From positions 936,194 to 1,000,193 of the forward strand of contig NZ_KQ033913.1 in NCBI RefSeq assembly GCF_000969835.1: a DNA stretch of 64,000 nucleotides, in the 5' to 3' direction. Origin of the DNA: Parabacteroides goldsteinii DSM 19448 = WAL 12034 (GTDB taxonomy: Bacteria > Bacteroidota > Bacteroidia > Bacteroidales > Tannerellaceae). The translations under genes were made by a program, and so were the position numbers. The notes below the pieces were generated by a model, which ran no database searches, had not been told where the DNA came from, and worked only from the letters and a program-made list of their open reading frames with translations. How positions within the stretch are numbered: the stretch's first letter is position 1; each line of letters begins with the position of its first letter. Below are positions 17,052-26,555 of this stretch, piece after piece.

Positions 17052-18476
17052 TTATTTTATCTCCACCGTAATCTCTCTGCGGATAGTCGGGCGGACGATC
17101 ATTTCCATTTTGTTTTTGCCCCGTTTAATTTCAAACGTACAGGCATTGTTGCCGGTCGGATTGACATAAGGAGCATAATAATATAGGTAGGAGAAACCTC
17201 CTACATTGCCTGACTTTTGTAAAGCGTCGGCAACCTGAGGGTATTGGAATGTATCCCAGAACATACAGCGTTTGAAGCCGTTTGCGTCCGTGAATTGTGT
17301 TTTAGGATCGCGGAATTTCATTGTTTTGGAAATGAAGTTCTTATAGCCTGCTGTAAATTCTTCGGCGGAATAATTCATTTTGTTGTCATTGATCTTTTCG
17401 ATCACGTCACGCGGACGAAGTCCTGATGCATAAGCCGGCGAATTGCGGTCTACATCTATGATGAGTTCCAGGCGGTCGATGTCATAACTGATCCCGGTGT
17501 AATTATAAGTCTTCTGGTTTACCTTATATTGTACATTGCGACCATATTTTACATACGGATACTGCATCAGCATCAACGGCACATGGATACGGGCATATTC
17601 TTCCAGCTTGTAGGAGTCTTCCAGCAATTCGTTCGCCTCGCATTCCCAAAGGATGCGACCCGGAACAAATGCCTGGTCAATCATTCGGAAACCGAATTGT
17701 AACAGGTATTCTGCTTCAGCCTCTGCCGCCGAATTACCCAGGAACGGGAAAGAATCCATCTTACTCTGAGTAAAATTATAACGGAAAGTAGGCTCTTTCT
17801 CTATCTGTATCTTATTGGCTCCTTTGAAATTCGGATTCTTATCGAAGAAGTAGAATGTCTGTATCAGAATATCCGGTTGTGCGATATCCAGCACCAGTCC
17901 TTTTTTAGTCATTTCTTTCTCGATGCAATCGTTGATGGCACTTTCCAGTTTACGGTTGTTCTCATCTATCGCAGCGAAAGCAAATGTCTTGAATTTGCCG
18001 AAGCTTATAGAATCGGGTGTCACCACAGTCTTGAACGGACAGGTAAAAGTGCGTTCGCTGGTAGTTTCCAGACTGTACATGGAGAAAGCCGAAGCCAACT
18101 GGTCTTCAGTGATTGAGTTGACCTTCTTGCAATCCTTCTTAACCATTACTTGTTTGGTAGGAATGGATAGATTGGAGATGGTTAGTATCACTTCATTTTT
18201 ACCGGCAGGATTCAGTAACTGGGCTATCTCCTGAGGAGAAACTTCTGCCGACTGCACCCCGTCTATCGCTTCTACAATATCACCTTGCTTAATTCCTGCA
18301 AGTTCTGCCGAAGAATAAGGGATAACTCCTGTAATGACAGGTTTGAACTTTCCCCAGTTGTTACTTTGGCTGATATCATATGTGAATCCTAATCTACAGA
18401 TTGACGCGCTACGGTTCTGTGCATAACCGGTTAAGAATGCAAATAACAATAATATGGATAAAACAACTCTTTTCAT
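17052..18476 (-). CDS. Secreted PDZ-domain protein with DUF4136-like middle region
   Basis: A protein of 474 residues with a signal peptide (MKRVVLSILLLFAFLTGYAQ). Two PDZ-like domains are visible: residues about 25-115 (GVIPYSSAELAGIKQGDIVEAI) and about 325-375 (DRNSPAYASGLRPRDVIEKI). The section between them (about 145-290) reads ISFGKFKTFAFAAIDENN, then PDILIQTF, then GRILWECEANELLED, which resembles DUF4136 lipoproteins. No protease catalytic residues were seen, so it is probably a scaffolding or envelope stress protein. It is first in the unit with mutS2 and corA, divergent from grpE-dnaJ across 221 bp. Confidence 0.75.
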   Translation of the reverse strand: MKRVVLSILLLFAFLTGYAQNRSASICRLGFTYDISQSNNWGKFKPVITGVIPYSSAELAGIKQGDIVEAIDGVQSAEVSPQEIAQLLNPAGKNEVILTISNLSIPTKQVMVKKDCKKVNSITEDQLASAFSMYSLETTSERTFTCPFKTVVTPDSISFGKFKTFAFAAIDENNRKLESAINDCIEKEMTKKGLVLDIAQPDILIQTFYFFDKNPNFKGANKIQIEKEPTFRYNFTQSKMDSFPFLGNSAAEAEAEYLLQFGFRMIDQAFVPGRILWECEANELLEDSYKLEEYARIHVPLMLMQYPYVKYGRNVQYKVNQKTYNYTGISYDIDRLELIIDVDRNSPAYASGLRPRDVIEKINDNKMNYSAEEFTAGYKNFISKTMKFRDPKTQFTDANGFKRCMFWDTFQYPQVADALQKSGNVGGFSYLYYYAPYVNPTGNNACTFEIKRGKNKMEMIVRPTIRREITVEIK

Positions 18477-18697
18477 AATGCCAGTAATTCTATTATAGTA
18501 TTAATAATACCTGTTTATACCTAAATCTATAGGCAAAGGTAAAGATATTTTTGTTGAGTATGAATAGTTGGCAGCATATTTGATGTTATTCTGGTGTATG
18601 ATCGTAAGGATAACTTTTTCTGCATCCAAAGTGTTAGTAGATGAAAGTTGTCGTATTATGCTGACAATTAGGTAATAATAAAAATATTAAGATAGTT

Positions 18698-19282
18698 ATG
18701 AGCAAGATGAATTTTAACGGAAAGAAGGAAACGGCTGAAAAGAATGAATGTCAGAACAACGAAGAAGCGACAAATTTGCAGCAGGAACAGGAAAATGCGG
18801 CAGAAGAATGTGCGCAAACTGACAATGTGACCGAAGAGTTGGATGAGTTGAAAAAGAAGTATAACGAATTGAACGACTCTCATCTTCGCCTGATGGCAGA
18901 ATTTGATAATTACCGCAAACGTACCCTGCGTGAAAAAGCAGACTTGATTAAGAACGGCGGTGAGGCAGCCCTGAAAAACTTACTTCCTGTAGTCGATGAT
19001 TTCGAACGTGCATTACAGAATATCCGTAACTCGGATGATGTAGAAGCCGTGAAAGAAGGGGTAGAACTTATCTATTCCAAATTTATGGCTTATCTGGCCC
19101 AGCAGGGAGTGAAAGCTATTGAAGCGGTAGGCCAACCTTTCGACACCGAAATGTTTGAAGCTGTAGCTACTATTCCTGCTCCGGAACCTGGCATGAAGGG
19201 TAAAATCCTGGATTGTGTACAGACCGGATATACTTTAAATGACAGAGTGCTTCGTCACGCTAAAGTAGTAGTAGGAGAATAA
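18698..19282 (+). CDS. grpE: GrpE nucleotide exchange factor
   Basis: A protein of 194 residues. The N-terminal 55 residues are highly charged (Glu, Gln and Asn-rich) and likely disordered, followed by the long dimeric helix (LKKKYNELNDSHLRLMAEFDNYRKRT), then the four-helix region and the C-terminal beta wing ending in GYTLNDRVLRHAKVVV, which is characteristic. GrpE releases ADP from DnaK. It is 36 bp upstream of dnaJ and cotranscribed with it. dnaK is not in the window. Confidence 0.97.
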   Translation: MSKMNFNGKKETAEKNECQNNEEATNLQQEQENAAEECAQTDNVTEELDELKKKYNELNDSHLRLMAEFDNYRKRTLREKADLIKNGGEAALKNLLPVVDDFERALQNIRNSDDVEAVKEGVELIYSKFMAYLAQQGVKAIEAVGQPFDTEMFEAVATIPAPEPGMKGKILDCVQTGYTLNDRVLRHAKVVVGE

Positions 19283-19318
19283 GCAACATGCTAGAGGGCA
19301 AATAACAACAATACAAAG

Positions 19319-20479
19319 ATGGCTAAAAGAGATTATTACGAAGTGCTGGAGGTGTCAAAAACCGCCACAGTAGAAGAAATTAAGAAAGCATATCGAAAGA
19401 AAGCAATCCAATTCCACCCGGACAAGAACCCCGGTGACAAACAGGCAGAAGAAAACTTCAAGGAAGCTGCCGAAGCGTACGACGTATTGAGTGATCCTCA
19501 GAAACGCCAGCGCTATGACCAGTTCGGGCATGCTGGAGTAGGAGGTGCATCCCAGGGAGGTGGCTTTGGTGGAGCCGGAATGTCAATGGAAGATATCTTC
19601 TCTCAGTTCGGAGACATCTTTGGAGGACACTTTGGTGGCTTTGGCGGTTTCGGAGGTTTTGGCGGAGGCTCACGTGGCGGCCGTCGTGTGAACCGCGGAT
19701 CAGATTTGCGTGTGAAGGTAAAACTGAATCTGAAAGAGATCGCTAACGGAGTAGAGAAGAAGATAAAAGTTAAGAAATATGTACCTTGTAGCAAATGTCA
19801 CGGTAGCGGAGCAGAAGACGATCACAGCTCCAAGACTTGTGAGACTTGCCATGGCAGTGGTGTCGTTACCCGTATTGCCAATACAATCCTGGGGCAGATG
19901 CAGACACAGTCTACCTGTCCGACTTGTGGCGGTGAAGGAAAGATCATCACTAAAAAATGTGCTCAATGTGACGGTGAAGGTGTTATGCGTGATGAAGAGA
20001 TCATTACGATCAACATACCTGCCGGCGTAGCTGAAGGAATGCAGTTATCCATGAGCGGAAAGGGAAATGCAGCCCGCCACGGAGGTATAAACGGTGACCT
20101 GCTGATTTTGGTTGAAGAAGAACCGCATGCAGAACTGATCCGTGACGAGAATGACTTGCTGTATAATTTGTTGTTGAGTGTTCCCCAGGCTGCTTTGGGA
20201 GGAACCGTAGAAGTTCCGACTATCGACGGCAAAGCGAAGGTGAAGATCGAGCCGGGTACGCAACCGGGTAAAGTCCTTCGCCTGAGAAATAAGGGACTTC
20301 CTTCCGTGAACAGTTATGGAACAGGTGATTTGCTGGTAAATGTCAGCGTATATATTCCTGAAACATTATCAGCGTCAGAAAAAGAAACGCTGACCGGTTT
20401 GGATAATTCACCGAACTTCCAGCCGAATCGTACAATGAAAGAGAAGATCTTCAGCAAATTCAGACATATGTTTGATTAG
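19319..20479 (+). CDS. dnaJ: DnaJ co-chaperone
   Basis: A protein of 386 residues with the complete type I DnaJ domain order. The J-domain has HPD at FHPDKNPGD, the Gly/Phe-rich linker is at about residues 75-120 ([12 protein letters not shown]), and the zinc domain has four CxxCxGxG repeats ([32 protein letters not shown]). The C-terminal substrate-binding domains follow. It stimulates the ATPase of DnaK. A strong terminator follows at 20511-20553. Confidence 0.98.
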   Translation: MAKRDYYEVLEVSKTATVEEIKKAYRKKAIQFHPDKNPGDKQAEENFKEAAEAYDVLSDPQKRQRYDQFGHAGVGGASQGGGFGGAGMSMEDIFSQFGDIFGGHFGGFGGFGGFGGGSRGGRRVNRGSDLRVKVKLNLKEIANGVEKKIKVKKYVPCSKCHGSGAEDDHSSKTCETCHGSGVVTRIANTILGQMQTQSTCPTCGGEGKIITKKCAQCDGEGVMRDEEIITINIPAGVAEGMQLSMSGKGNAARHGGINGDLLILVEEEPHAELIRDENDLLYNLLLSVPQAALGGTVEVPTIDGKAKVKIEPGTQPGKVLRLRNKGLPSVNSYGTGDLLVNVSVYIPETLSASEKETLTGLDNSPNFQPNRTMKEKIFSKFRHMFD

Positions 20480-20510
20480 AAGTATTCAACTATTCTCAGA
20501 TAAATAAGAA

Positions 20511-20553
20511 AAGAGTAAAGTCGACTAACAGGAAGTTGGCTTTACTCTTTTTT
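20511..20553 (+). terminator. Rho-independent terminator of grpE-dnaJ
   Basis: AAGAGTAAAG (20511-20520) pairs perfectly with CTTTACTCTT (20540-20549), followed directly by a run of T. The position is 32 bp past the dnaJ stop. Confidence 0.9.
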
Positions 20554-20694
20554 ATTATCGGTCTTGTCCCGGAAGGACAGGGCGGTGACTTTTCACATAC
20601 CTCTTTTTTATAAAGCAATATATTACTGCCCTCATTTATTAGTTTCTTATTCCAAAGGATTTGCTTGTTTATCAATAAGCATTTTACGGAGTCG

Positions 20695-20914
20695 ATGAAC
20701 CTTAAAATGCTTGCCGATTTGTGTTGTCTATCATATCGCTTTATTACGGATGAATGCCTCTCTACAACTATTAATCAATGATAAATATACCATAAAGGAA
20801 ATAGCTTATGAGCTGGGATTTACAGACGACGCCTACTTTTGCCGGGTATTCAAAAAGCACTACGGAATCATTCCCGGCGATTATAAGAAAAGGAGGGGAG
20901 AGGTTTTATTCTAA
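20695..20914 (+). pseudogene. Remnant of an AraC-family regulator (C-terminal HTH only)
   Basis: One frame from 20695 gives LKMLADLCCLSYRF, which looks like the first helix-turn-helix of an AraC domain, then leaves frame. A second frame gives LRMNASLQLLINDKYTIKEI and AYELGFTDDAYFCRVFKKHY, the second helix-turn-helix with the classic GF..D.YF.R.FKK..G..P signature, to the stop at 20914. The helices between the two are missing, so an internal deletion with frame change has joined the halves. No effector domain is visible upstream. The piece cannot make a normal regulator, though a short ORF of about 67 codons from 20711 is open. Confidence 0.65.
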
Positions 20915-20981
20915 AAGCAAAACGTTATAAAAATCTGCTTCCCGTAGAAAAAACTCTATTGGTTGATTGTGAATTGATTAC

Positions 20982-21101
20982 AGTTTCCTCGTAGTTCCGT
21001 GTTTAGGAAACTCCAGTTCCCTGCCTAGGAAACTACAATTTCCTGCGGAGGGAACTACAGTTTCCCAGGCAGGAAACGCGTGTTTCCTCCTAAGGAAACA
21101 G
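20982..21101. repeat. Tandem array of about five imperfect 22-bp palindromes
   Basis: Units such as AGTTCCCTGCCTAGGAAACT, AATTTCCTGCGGAGGGAACT, AGTTTCCCAGGCAGGAAAC and TGTTTCCTCCTAAGGAAACA follow each other at 22-bp spacing. Each is a palindrome of TTTCC and GGAAA arms around a variable centre. The first unit is irregular (about 33 bp). The array lies between the AraC remnant and the 3' end of the nitronate monooxygenase gene. Function is unknown. Confidence 0.8.
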
Positions 21102-21122
21102 GAACGACTCTATAGGCGGGAA

Positions 21123-22073
21123 TCAGAAAGTCCCGGACTCGTCCTTTAACCGGCCGAGAGACTGCCGGTAGCCGGTAATGATTTCTTCCATCACTTCGGC
21201 AACCGTTTCTTCTTTTCTGAACAGGGCGGCGACTTGTCCGATTTCCAGTTCTCCTTCTTCCAGATTGCCTTCGAACATACCCTTCTTGGCTCTGCCTTTA
21301 CCTAATAAGGTACGCATTTCTTCGACCGATGCGCCCCGCGCTTCGGCTTCTTCTACGGCAGTTGTGAAACCGCCTTTCACCAGGCGGGTGGGAGCGAGCT
21401 TTTTCAGCAACAGCTTCGTGTCGCCTTCGTTGAGGCTGAGGCAGAGCTGCTTGAAGTTTTCATGGGCGGAACTTTCGGTGGTCAGTGCGAAACGTGTTCC
21501 TATCTGTACACCTTCGGCCCCAAGCGCAAAAGTGGCCAGCATGGCATCACCGGTTCCTATTCCTCCGGCCGCCATGAGCGGGAGGGAAGTGGCACGGCGT
21601 ACGGCGGGAATCAGGCAAAGTGTGGTTGTTTCTTCCCGTCCGTTATGTCCTCCGGCTTCGAAACCTTCGGCAACAATCGCATCCACACCGGCTTCCTCAC
21701 ATTTGACGGCAAACAGGGAACTGCTCACCACATGGACGACCGTTATGCCGTGTTCTTTCAGGAACGGAGTCCATTTTTTGGGACTTCCCGCAGAGGTGAA
21801 AACGATTTTTACTCCCTCTTCGACCATCAGGTTCATCAGACTTTCGATTTCCGGATACATCAAAGGTACATTAACCCCGAAAGGTTTGTCGGTGGCAGTC
21901 CGGCATTTCCGGATATGTTCGCGTAATACTTCGGGGTGCATGGAGCCGGCTCCCAACAATCCGAGTCCTCCGGCATTGCTCACTGCCGAAGCAAGCCGCC
22001 AGCCGCTGCACCAAACCATTCCACCTTGTATAATAGGATATTTAATACCAAACAATTTACATATTCTGTTCAT
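21123..22073 (-). CDS. Nitronate monooxygenase / FabK-like FMN enzyme
   Basis: A protein of 316 residues with the TIM-barrel FMN fold of the 2-nitropropane dioxygenase family. Seen are the N-terminal YPIIQGGMVWCSG, NAGGLGLLG, FGVNVPL, the EGFEAGGHNG segment with the conserved His, and the phosphate-binding MAAGGIGTG and GAEGVQIGTRF. The family includes nitronate monooxygenases and FabK enoyl-ACP reductases; the overall layout (GHNGREETTTLCLIP) resembles FabK-like proteins, so lipid synthesis cannot be excluded. It is divergent from the M3 peptidase pair across 113 bp. Confidence 0.85.
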   Translation of the reverse strand: MNRICKLFGIKYPIIQGGMVWCSGWRLASAVSNAGGLGLLGAGSMHPEVLREHIRKCRTATDKPFGVNVPLMYPEIESLMNLMVEEGVKIVFTSAGSPKKWTPFLKEHGITVVHVVSSSLFAVKCEEAGVDAIVAEGFEAGGHNGREETTTLCLIPAVRRATSLPLMAAGGIGTGDAMLATFALGAEGVQIGTRFALTTESSAHENFKQLCLSLNEGDTKLLLKKLAPTRLVKGGFTTAVEEAEARGASVEEMRTLLGKGRAKKGMFEGNLEEGELEIGQVAALFRKEETVAEVMEEIITGYRQSLGRLKDESGTF

Positions 22074-22122
22074 GGCTAATCTATTTATAATGTTAGGGGA
22101 ACAAAGTAAAATAAAACTTACC

Positions 22123-22130
22123 TATCTTTG
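22123..22130 (+). promoter_or_regulatory. Bacteroidales -7 box before the first M3 peptidase gene
   Basis: TATCTTTG, an exact TAnnTTTG match, 56 bp before the ATG at 22187. The same box followed by CG also precedes the second M3 gene. Confidence 0.5.
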
Positions 22131-22186
22131 CGTGTCTGATTCTATAAATAATGTGGATATAAATTAATTCTTACAATATAACAGTT

Positions 22187-24304
22187 ATGAATAAAGCGCT
22201 TATGGCTGCCGGTCTGGCAGTAGTTTTAGGAGCTTGCAACTCCTCGAAGAAAAGCGATGTGGCCGATGCCGCACCCAATCCGTTCTTTACGGAATATACG
22301 ACTCCGTTCGGTGTTCCTCCTTTCGACAAGATAGAAGTGGCTCATTACAAGCCGGCATTTGAGAAAGGGATGGAAGAACAGAAAAAGGAAATCGATGCTA
22401 TTGTCAATAATCCGGAAGAACCGACGTTCGAGAATACGATTGTCGCTTTAGATCGCTCAGGTGAATTGTTGACGAAAGTGATGTATGCTTTCAGCGGTCA
22501 GTCGAGTGTGAATACGACCGACGAAATACAAGCTCTGGAGCAGGAACTGTATCCGGTTCTTTCCGCCCATTCGGATGATATCAGCCTGAATCCGGCTCTC
22601 TTTACCCGTGTAAAAGTTGTGTATGACAAGCAGGCTTCAATGAACCTGAATAAGGAACAGAAGAAATTGCTGGAGGAAACCTACAAAGGTTTCGTACGTG
22701 GCGGAGCCAATCTCGACGCTGACAAGCAAGCCCGGTTGCGTGAACTGAATGAAAAGATATCTGTCCTGGAGCTGACTTTCGGGCAGAACGTACTGAAAGA
22801 AACGAATGCCTTCAAACTGGTTGTAGATAACAAAGAGGATTTGGCCGGACTTCCCGAATCGTTGATTGCCGCTGCTGCCGAAACTGCCGCTGCCGACTCA
22901 ATGGAAGGCAAATGGATTTTCACACTCCACAATCCGAGTGTGATGCCTTTTCTGCAATATGCCGATAACCGTGCGTTACGGGAAAAGATATTCAAGGCGT
23001 ATATCAACCGTGGAAACAATAGCAACGGGAATGACAATAAGAACGTTGTCAAAGAACTTGTAGCTGCCCGCCTGGATAAGGCCAAACTGTTGGGTTATGA
23101 AGACTTTGCCGCTTTTGTGCTGGATGAGAACATGGCAAAGAACGAGAAGAATGTGTATAACCTGCTTGACCAGATTTGGACTCCGGCGCTGAAAAAAGCG
23201 AAGGAAGAACTGGCCGATATCAATGCCGAAATAAAGAAGGAAGGCGGCGACTTCGAAGCCGAAGGTTGGGACTGGCGTTATTATGCGGATAAAGCCCGTC
23301 AGGCAAAATTCAATATGGATGAAAACGAAGTCCGCCCTTATCTGGAACTGAACCATGTGCGTGAAGGTGCTTTTTATGTAGCGAATAAGTTGTATGGAAT
23401 AACTTTTACGGAAATCAAGGACATACCGAAGCCGGACCCGGATGCTTTTGCTTTTGAATGTAAGGATAAGGATGGTTCTTCACTGGGTGTCCTTTATATG
23501 GATTTCTATACTCGTCCGGGTAAAGGTGGCGGTGCCTGGTGTGGCGGATACCGTGATCAGAGTTATAAAGATGGAAAGAAAGTGCTGCCGGTCGTTACCA
23601 CCGTATTTAATTTCAGTAAACCGGCTGCCGGGCAACCTGCATTGCTGAGTGCGGATGAGGCGGAAACCGTCTTCCATGAGTTCGGCCATGCGTTGCATGG
23701 GTTGTTTGCTGATGTTCATTATACCGGAGTAGCCGGTGTTCCCCGCGACTTTGTGGAATTGCCTTCGCAGGTAATGGAACATTGGGTGTTCGAACCGGAA
23801 GTGTTGAAAGTATATGCCAAACATTATCAGACAGGAGAAGTGATTCCGCAGGAGCTGGTTGACAAGATTGTGAAAAGCAGCAAATACGGACAGGGCTTTG
23901 CTACGGTCGAATATCTGGCCGCTTCCTTGTTGGATATGGATTATCATACCTTGAAAGAACAGCTGTCCGGCATGGATATCGAAGCCTTTGAAGCTGAAGC
24001 GATGAACAAACGCGGATTAATCCGCCAGATACCTCCGCGCTACCGTACTACTTATTTCGGTCATACGATGGAAGGTGGTTATACAGCCGGATATTACAGT
24101 TACATCTGGGCAGAAGTGCTGGATGCCGATGCTTTCGAGGCTTACAAAGAAACCGGCGATATCTTCAACCCCGAGGTCGCTTCCAAGTTCCGTAAAAATG
24201 TCCTTACCCCGGGTGGTATCGATGATGCAATGGATATGTATAAAAACTTCCGTGGCAAGGAGCCAGGCATTGAACCGTTGCTAAAGAACAGAGGGTTAAA
24301 ATAA
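22187..24304 (+). CDS. M3-family zinc peptidase, lipoprotein (Dcp-like), copy 1
   Basis: A protein of 705 residues. The signal sequence MNKALMAAGLAVVLGACNSS ends in a lipobox (LGAC), so the enzyme is lipid-anchored in the envelope. The zinc site HEFGH (about residue 498) is in ETVFHEFGHALHGL, and the third ligand Glu is in the following helix (VELPSQVMEHW). The family (peptidyl-dipeptidase Dcp, oligopeptidase A) trims dipeptides from the C-terminus of short peptides, which fits nutrient peptide use by a gut anaerobe. The next gene is a close paralogue, 47 bp downstream. Confidence 0.93.
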   Translation: MNKALMAAGLAVVLGACNSSKKSDVADAAPNPFFTEYTTPFGVPPFDKIEVAHYKPAFEKGMEEQKKEIDAIVNNPEEPTFENTIVALDRSGELLTKVMYAFSGQSSVNTTDEIQALEQELYPVLSAHSDDISLNPALFTRVKVVYDKQASMNLNKEQKKLLEETYKGFVRGGANLDADKQARLRELNEKISVLELTFGQNVLKETNAFKLVVDNKEDLAGLPESLIAAAAETAAADSMEGKWIFTLHNPSVMPFLQYADNRALREKIFKAYINRGNNSNGNDNKNVVKELVAARLDKAKLLGYEDFAAFVLDENMAKNEKNVYNLLDQIWTPALKKAKEELADINAEIKKEGGDFEAEGWDWRYYADKARQAKFNMDENEVRPYLELNHVREGAFYVANKLYGITFTEIKDIPKPDPDAFAFECKDKDGSSLGVLYMDFYTRPGKGGGAWCGGYRDQSYKDGKKVLPVVTTVFNFSKPAAGQPALLSADEAETVFHEFGHALHGLFADVHYTGVAGVPRDFVELPSQVMEHWVFEPEVLKVYAKHYQTGEVIPQELVDKIVKSSKYGQGFATVEYLAASLLDMDYHTLKEQLSGMDIEAFEAEAMNKRGLIRQIPPRYRTTYFGHTMEGGYTAGYYSYIWAEVLDADAFEAYKETGDIFNPEVASKFRKNVLTPGGIDDAMDMYKNFRGKEPGIEPLLKNRGLK

Positions 24305-24315
24305 GATTTTTTTAT

Positions 24316-24323
24316 TATCTTTG
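24316..24323 (+). promoter_or_regulatory. Bacteroidales -7 box before the second M3 peptidase gene
   Basis: TATCTTTG located 28 bp before the ATG at 24352. It suggests that the second gene has its own promoter besides read-through from the first. Confidence 0.5.
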
Positions 24324-24351
24324 CGCATGTAACATGCTTAAACAGAACAAT

Positions 24352-26469
24352 ATGAAGAAAATGATTATGACAGCCGGCATAGCTGTTGCACTTAGTGCTT
24401 GCAGTTCGTCGGAGAAAAAGTCTGAAATCTTAGCTCCAGGAGATATTTTACTAACGGAGTTCACGACTCCGTTCGGAGTTCCTCCTTTCGATAAAATCGA
24501 ACTGGAGGATTATATGCCTGCTTTTAAGGAGGCGATTGCGCAACAACAAAAGGAAGTAGATGATATTGTCGGTCAGACGGCTGCTCCCGATTTTGAGAAT
24601 ACGATTGTTGCTCTTGACCAGAGCGGTAGCCTGCTGCGTAAGGTCAATGCCGTTTTCAGCGGACTGAACAGTGCCAACACAAATGATGAGATGCAGGCGT
24701 TAAGCCGTGAGTTGTCTCCGTTATTATCAAAGAACAGTGATGATATCCGCTTGAACAAAGATTTGTTTGCCCGTGTAAAGACCGTGTATGATAATCGGGA
24801 ATCTCTGAACCTGAATAAGGAACAGAAGAAGTTGCTGGAAGAAACCTATAAGAGTTTTGTCCGCGGCGGTGCGAACCTGGATGCAGAGCAACAAGCCCGT
24901 TTACGTGAACTGAACAGTGAGATATCCATGCTTCAGTTGACATTCGGACAGAATATGTTGAAGGAAACAAACGCTTTCCAATTGGTTATTGAGAATAAAG
25001 ACGACCTTGCCGGCCTGCCCGAAAGCCTGATACTGAACGCGGAGGTTGCTGCCCGTGCAGCAGGGTTGGAAGGCAAATGGCTTTTCACTTTGCATAATCC
25101 GAGCGTGATGCCTTTCTTGCAATATGCCGATAACCGTGCGTTGCGTGAAAAGATTTTCAAAGGTTATATCAACCGTGGAAATAATGGCAATGATGCCGAT
25201 AACAAAGATGTCGTGCTTAAACTGGTTACGCTTCGCCTGGAAAAAGCGAAGTTGATGGGATATGACGATTATGCCTCTTTCGTCCTGGAAGACCGTATGG
25301 CAAAAACGTCGGATAAAGTATATGCTCTGTTGGACGAAATATGGAAACCTGCCCTGGGGAAAGCGAAAGAAGAACTGGCTGATATCAATGCCGAAATAAA
25401 AAAGGAAGGCGGTAACTTCGAAGCGGAAGGTTGGGACTGGCGTTATTATTTCGAGAAAGCGAAGAAGGCTAAGTTCGATTTGGATGAAAACCAGGTTCGC
25501 CCGTATCTGAAACTGGAGAATGTGCGTGACGGTGCTTTCTTGTTAGCCAATAAATTATATGGTATTACCTTTACACCCATCAAGGAAATACCGTTGCCTC
25601 ATCCGGATGCACAGGCTTTCGAATGTAAGGATAAAGATGGTACGCATCTGGGTGTTCTTTATATGGACTTCTTCCCGAGAGCCAGCAAACGCGGCGGTGC
25701 ATGGTGCGGAACCTATCGTTCGCAGACTTATAAAGATGGCAAACGTCAGGGACCGGTCGTAACGATTGTATGTAATTTCTCCCAGCCGGCTCCGGGGCAA
25801 CCAGCTTTGTTGAGTGCGGATGAAGCGGAAACATTATTCCATGAGTTCGGACACGGTTTGCATAACTTGTTTAAGGACGTACATTATTATGGTGTATCGG
25901 GTGTTCCCCGCGATTTCGTCGAACTGCCTTCACAGGTGATGGAGCATTGGGTGTTCGAACCTGAGTTACTGAAAGAATATGCGAAACATTATGAGACAAA
26001 CGAAGTGATTCCGGCCGAACTGATTGAAAAGTTGGATAAGAGCGGAAAGTACGGACAGGGTTTTGCTACGACTGAATATCTGGCCGCTTCTTTACTCGAT
26101 ATGGATTTCCATGTATTGAAGGAAGTACATGAAGGTGCAGACGTCATGAAGTTTGAAGAAACTGTTTTGGGTGAACGCGGACTATTGAAACAGATACCTT
26201 CCCGTTATCGCACTACTTATTTCAATCACACGATGGGTGGCGGATATACAGCCGGTTATTATAGTTACATCTGGGCCGAAGTCCTGGATGCAGATGCTTA
26301 CCAGGCTTATAAGGAAACCGGAGATATCTTCAATCAGGAAGTAGCTGCCAAATTCCGTGAATACGTTCTTACCCCTGGCGGCATCGACGACGCAATGGAT
26401 ATGTATAAAAATTTCCGTGGTAAAGAACCGAACACGGAACCGTTGTTGAAGAACAGGGGATTGAAATAA
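24352..26469 (+). CDS. M3-family zinc peptidase, lipoprotein (Dcp-like), copy 2
   Basis: A protein of 705 residues from the ATG at 24352, chosen over 24334 because MKKMIMTAGIAVALSACSSS is the lipoprotein signal (lipobox LSAC). The whole chain aligns without large gaps to the preceding gene, by eye well over 60% identical, including HEFGH and VELPSQVMEHW. Differences cluster at the surface of the N-terminal third. It is a tandem duplication product that has diverged, probably in peptide preference. The stop is followed by a perfect 28-bp palindrome. Confidence 0.93.
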   Translation: MKKMIMTAGIAVALSACSSSEKKSEILAPGDILLTEFTTPFGVPPFDKIELEDYMPAFKEAIAQQQKEVDDIVGQTAAPDFENTIVALDQSGSLLRKVNAVFSGLNSANTNDEMQALSRELSPLLSKNSDDIRLNKDLFARVKTVYDNRESLNLNKEQKKLLEETYKSFVRGGANLDAEQQARLRELNSEISMLQLTFGQNMLKETNAFQLVIENKDDLAGLPESLILNAEVAARAAGLEGKWLFTLHNPSVMPFLQYADNRALREKIFKGYINRGNNGNDADNKDVVLKLVTLRLEKAKLMGYDDYASFVLEDRMAKTSDKVYALLDEIWKPALGKAKEELADINAEIKKEGGNFEAEGWDWRYYFEKAKKAKFDLDENQVRPYLKLENVRDGAFLLANKLYGITFTPIKEIPLPHPDAQAFECKDKDGTHLGVLYMDFFPRASKRGGAWCGTYRSQTYKDGKRQGPVVTIVCNFSQPAPGQPALLSADEAETLFHEFGHGLHNLFKDVHYYGVSGVPRDFVELPSQVMEHWVFEPELLKEYAKHYETNEVIPAELIEKLDKSGKYGQGFATTEYLAASLLDMDFHVLKEVHEGADVMKFEETVLGERGLLKQIPSRYRTTYFNHTMGGGYTAGYYSYIWAEVLDADAYQAYKETGDIFNQEVAAKFREYVLTPGGIDDAMDMYKNFRGKEPNTEPLLKNRGLK

Positions 26470-26489
26470 AGGTAAATGTAGTGTCGTTG

Positions 26490-26517
26490 GTAGGGGCGGT
26501 TCGCGAACCGCCCCTAC
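26490..26517. terminator. Perfect 28-bp palindrome between convergent genes
   Basis: GTAGGGGCGGTTCG (26490-26503) is followed with no loop by its exact reverse complement (26504-26517). It lies 20 bp past the stop of the second M3 gene and 39 bp past the stop of the aldose epimerase gene. No T-run follows, so it is either a GC-rich bidirectional terminator or a dispersed palindromic repeat. Confidence 0.55.
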
Positions 26518-26555
26518 AGGCACCATCATAATGAAACAGGCCGGTTCAATATTTT

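Noticed and set aside
18477..18697. Heat-shock operator before grpE-dnaJ
   Set aside because: No CIRCE-type inverted repeat (TTAGCACTC-N9-GAGTGCTAA) is present in the 221-bp gap between the PDZ gene and grpE.
20982..21101. 22-bp palindrome array as a CRISPR
   Set aside because: Units are back-to-back with no unique spacers, the repeats differ from each other, and no cas gene lies in the window.
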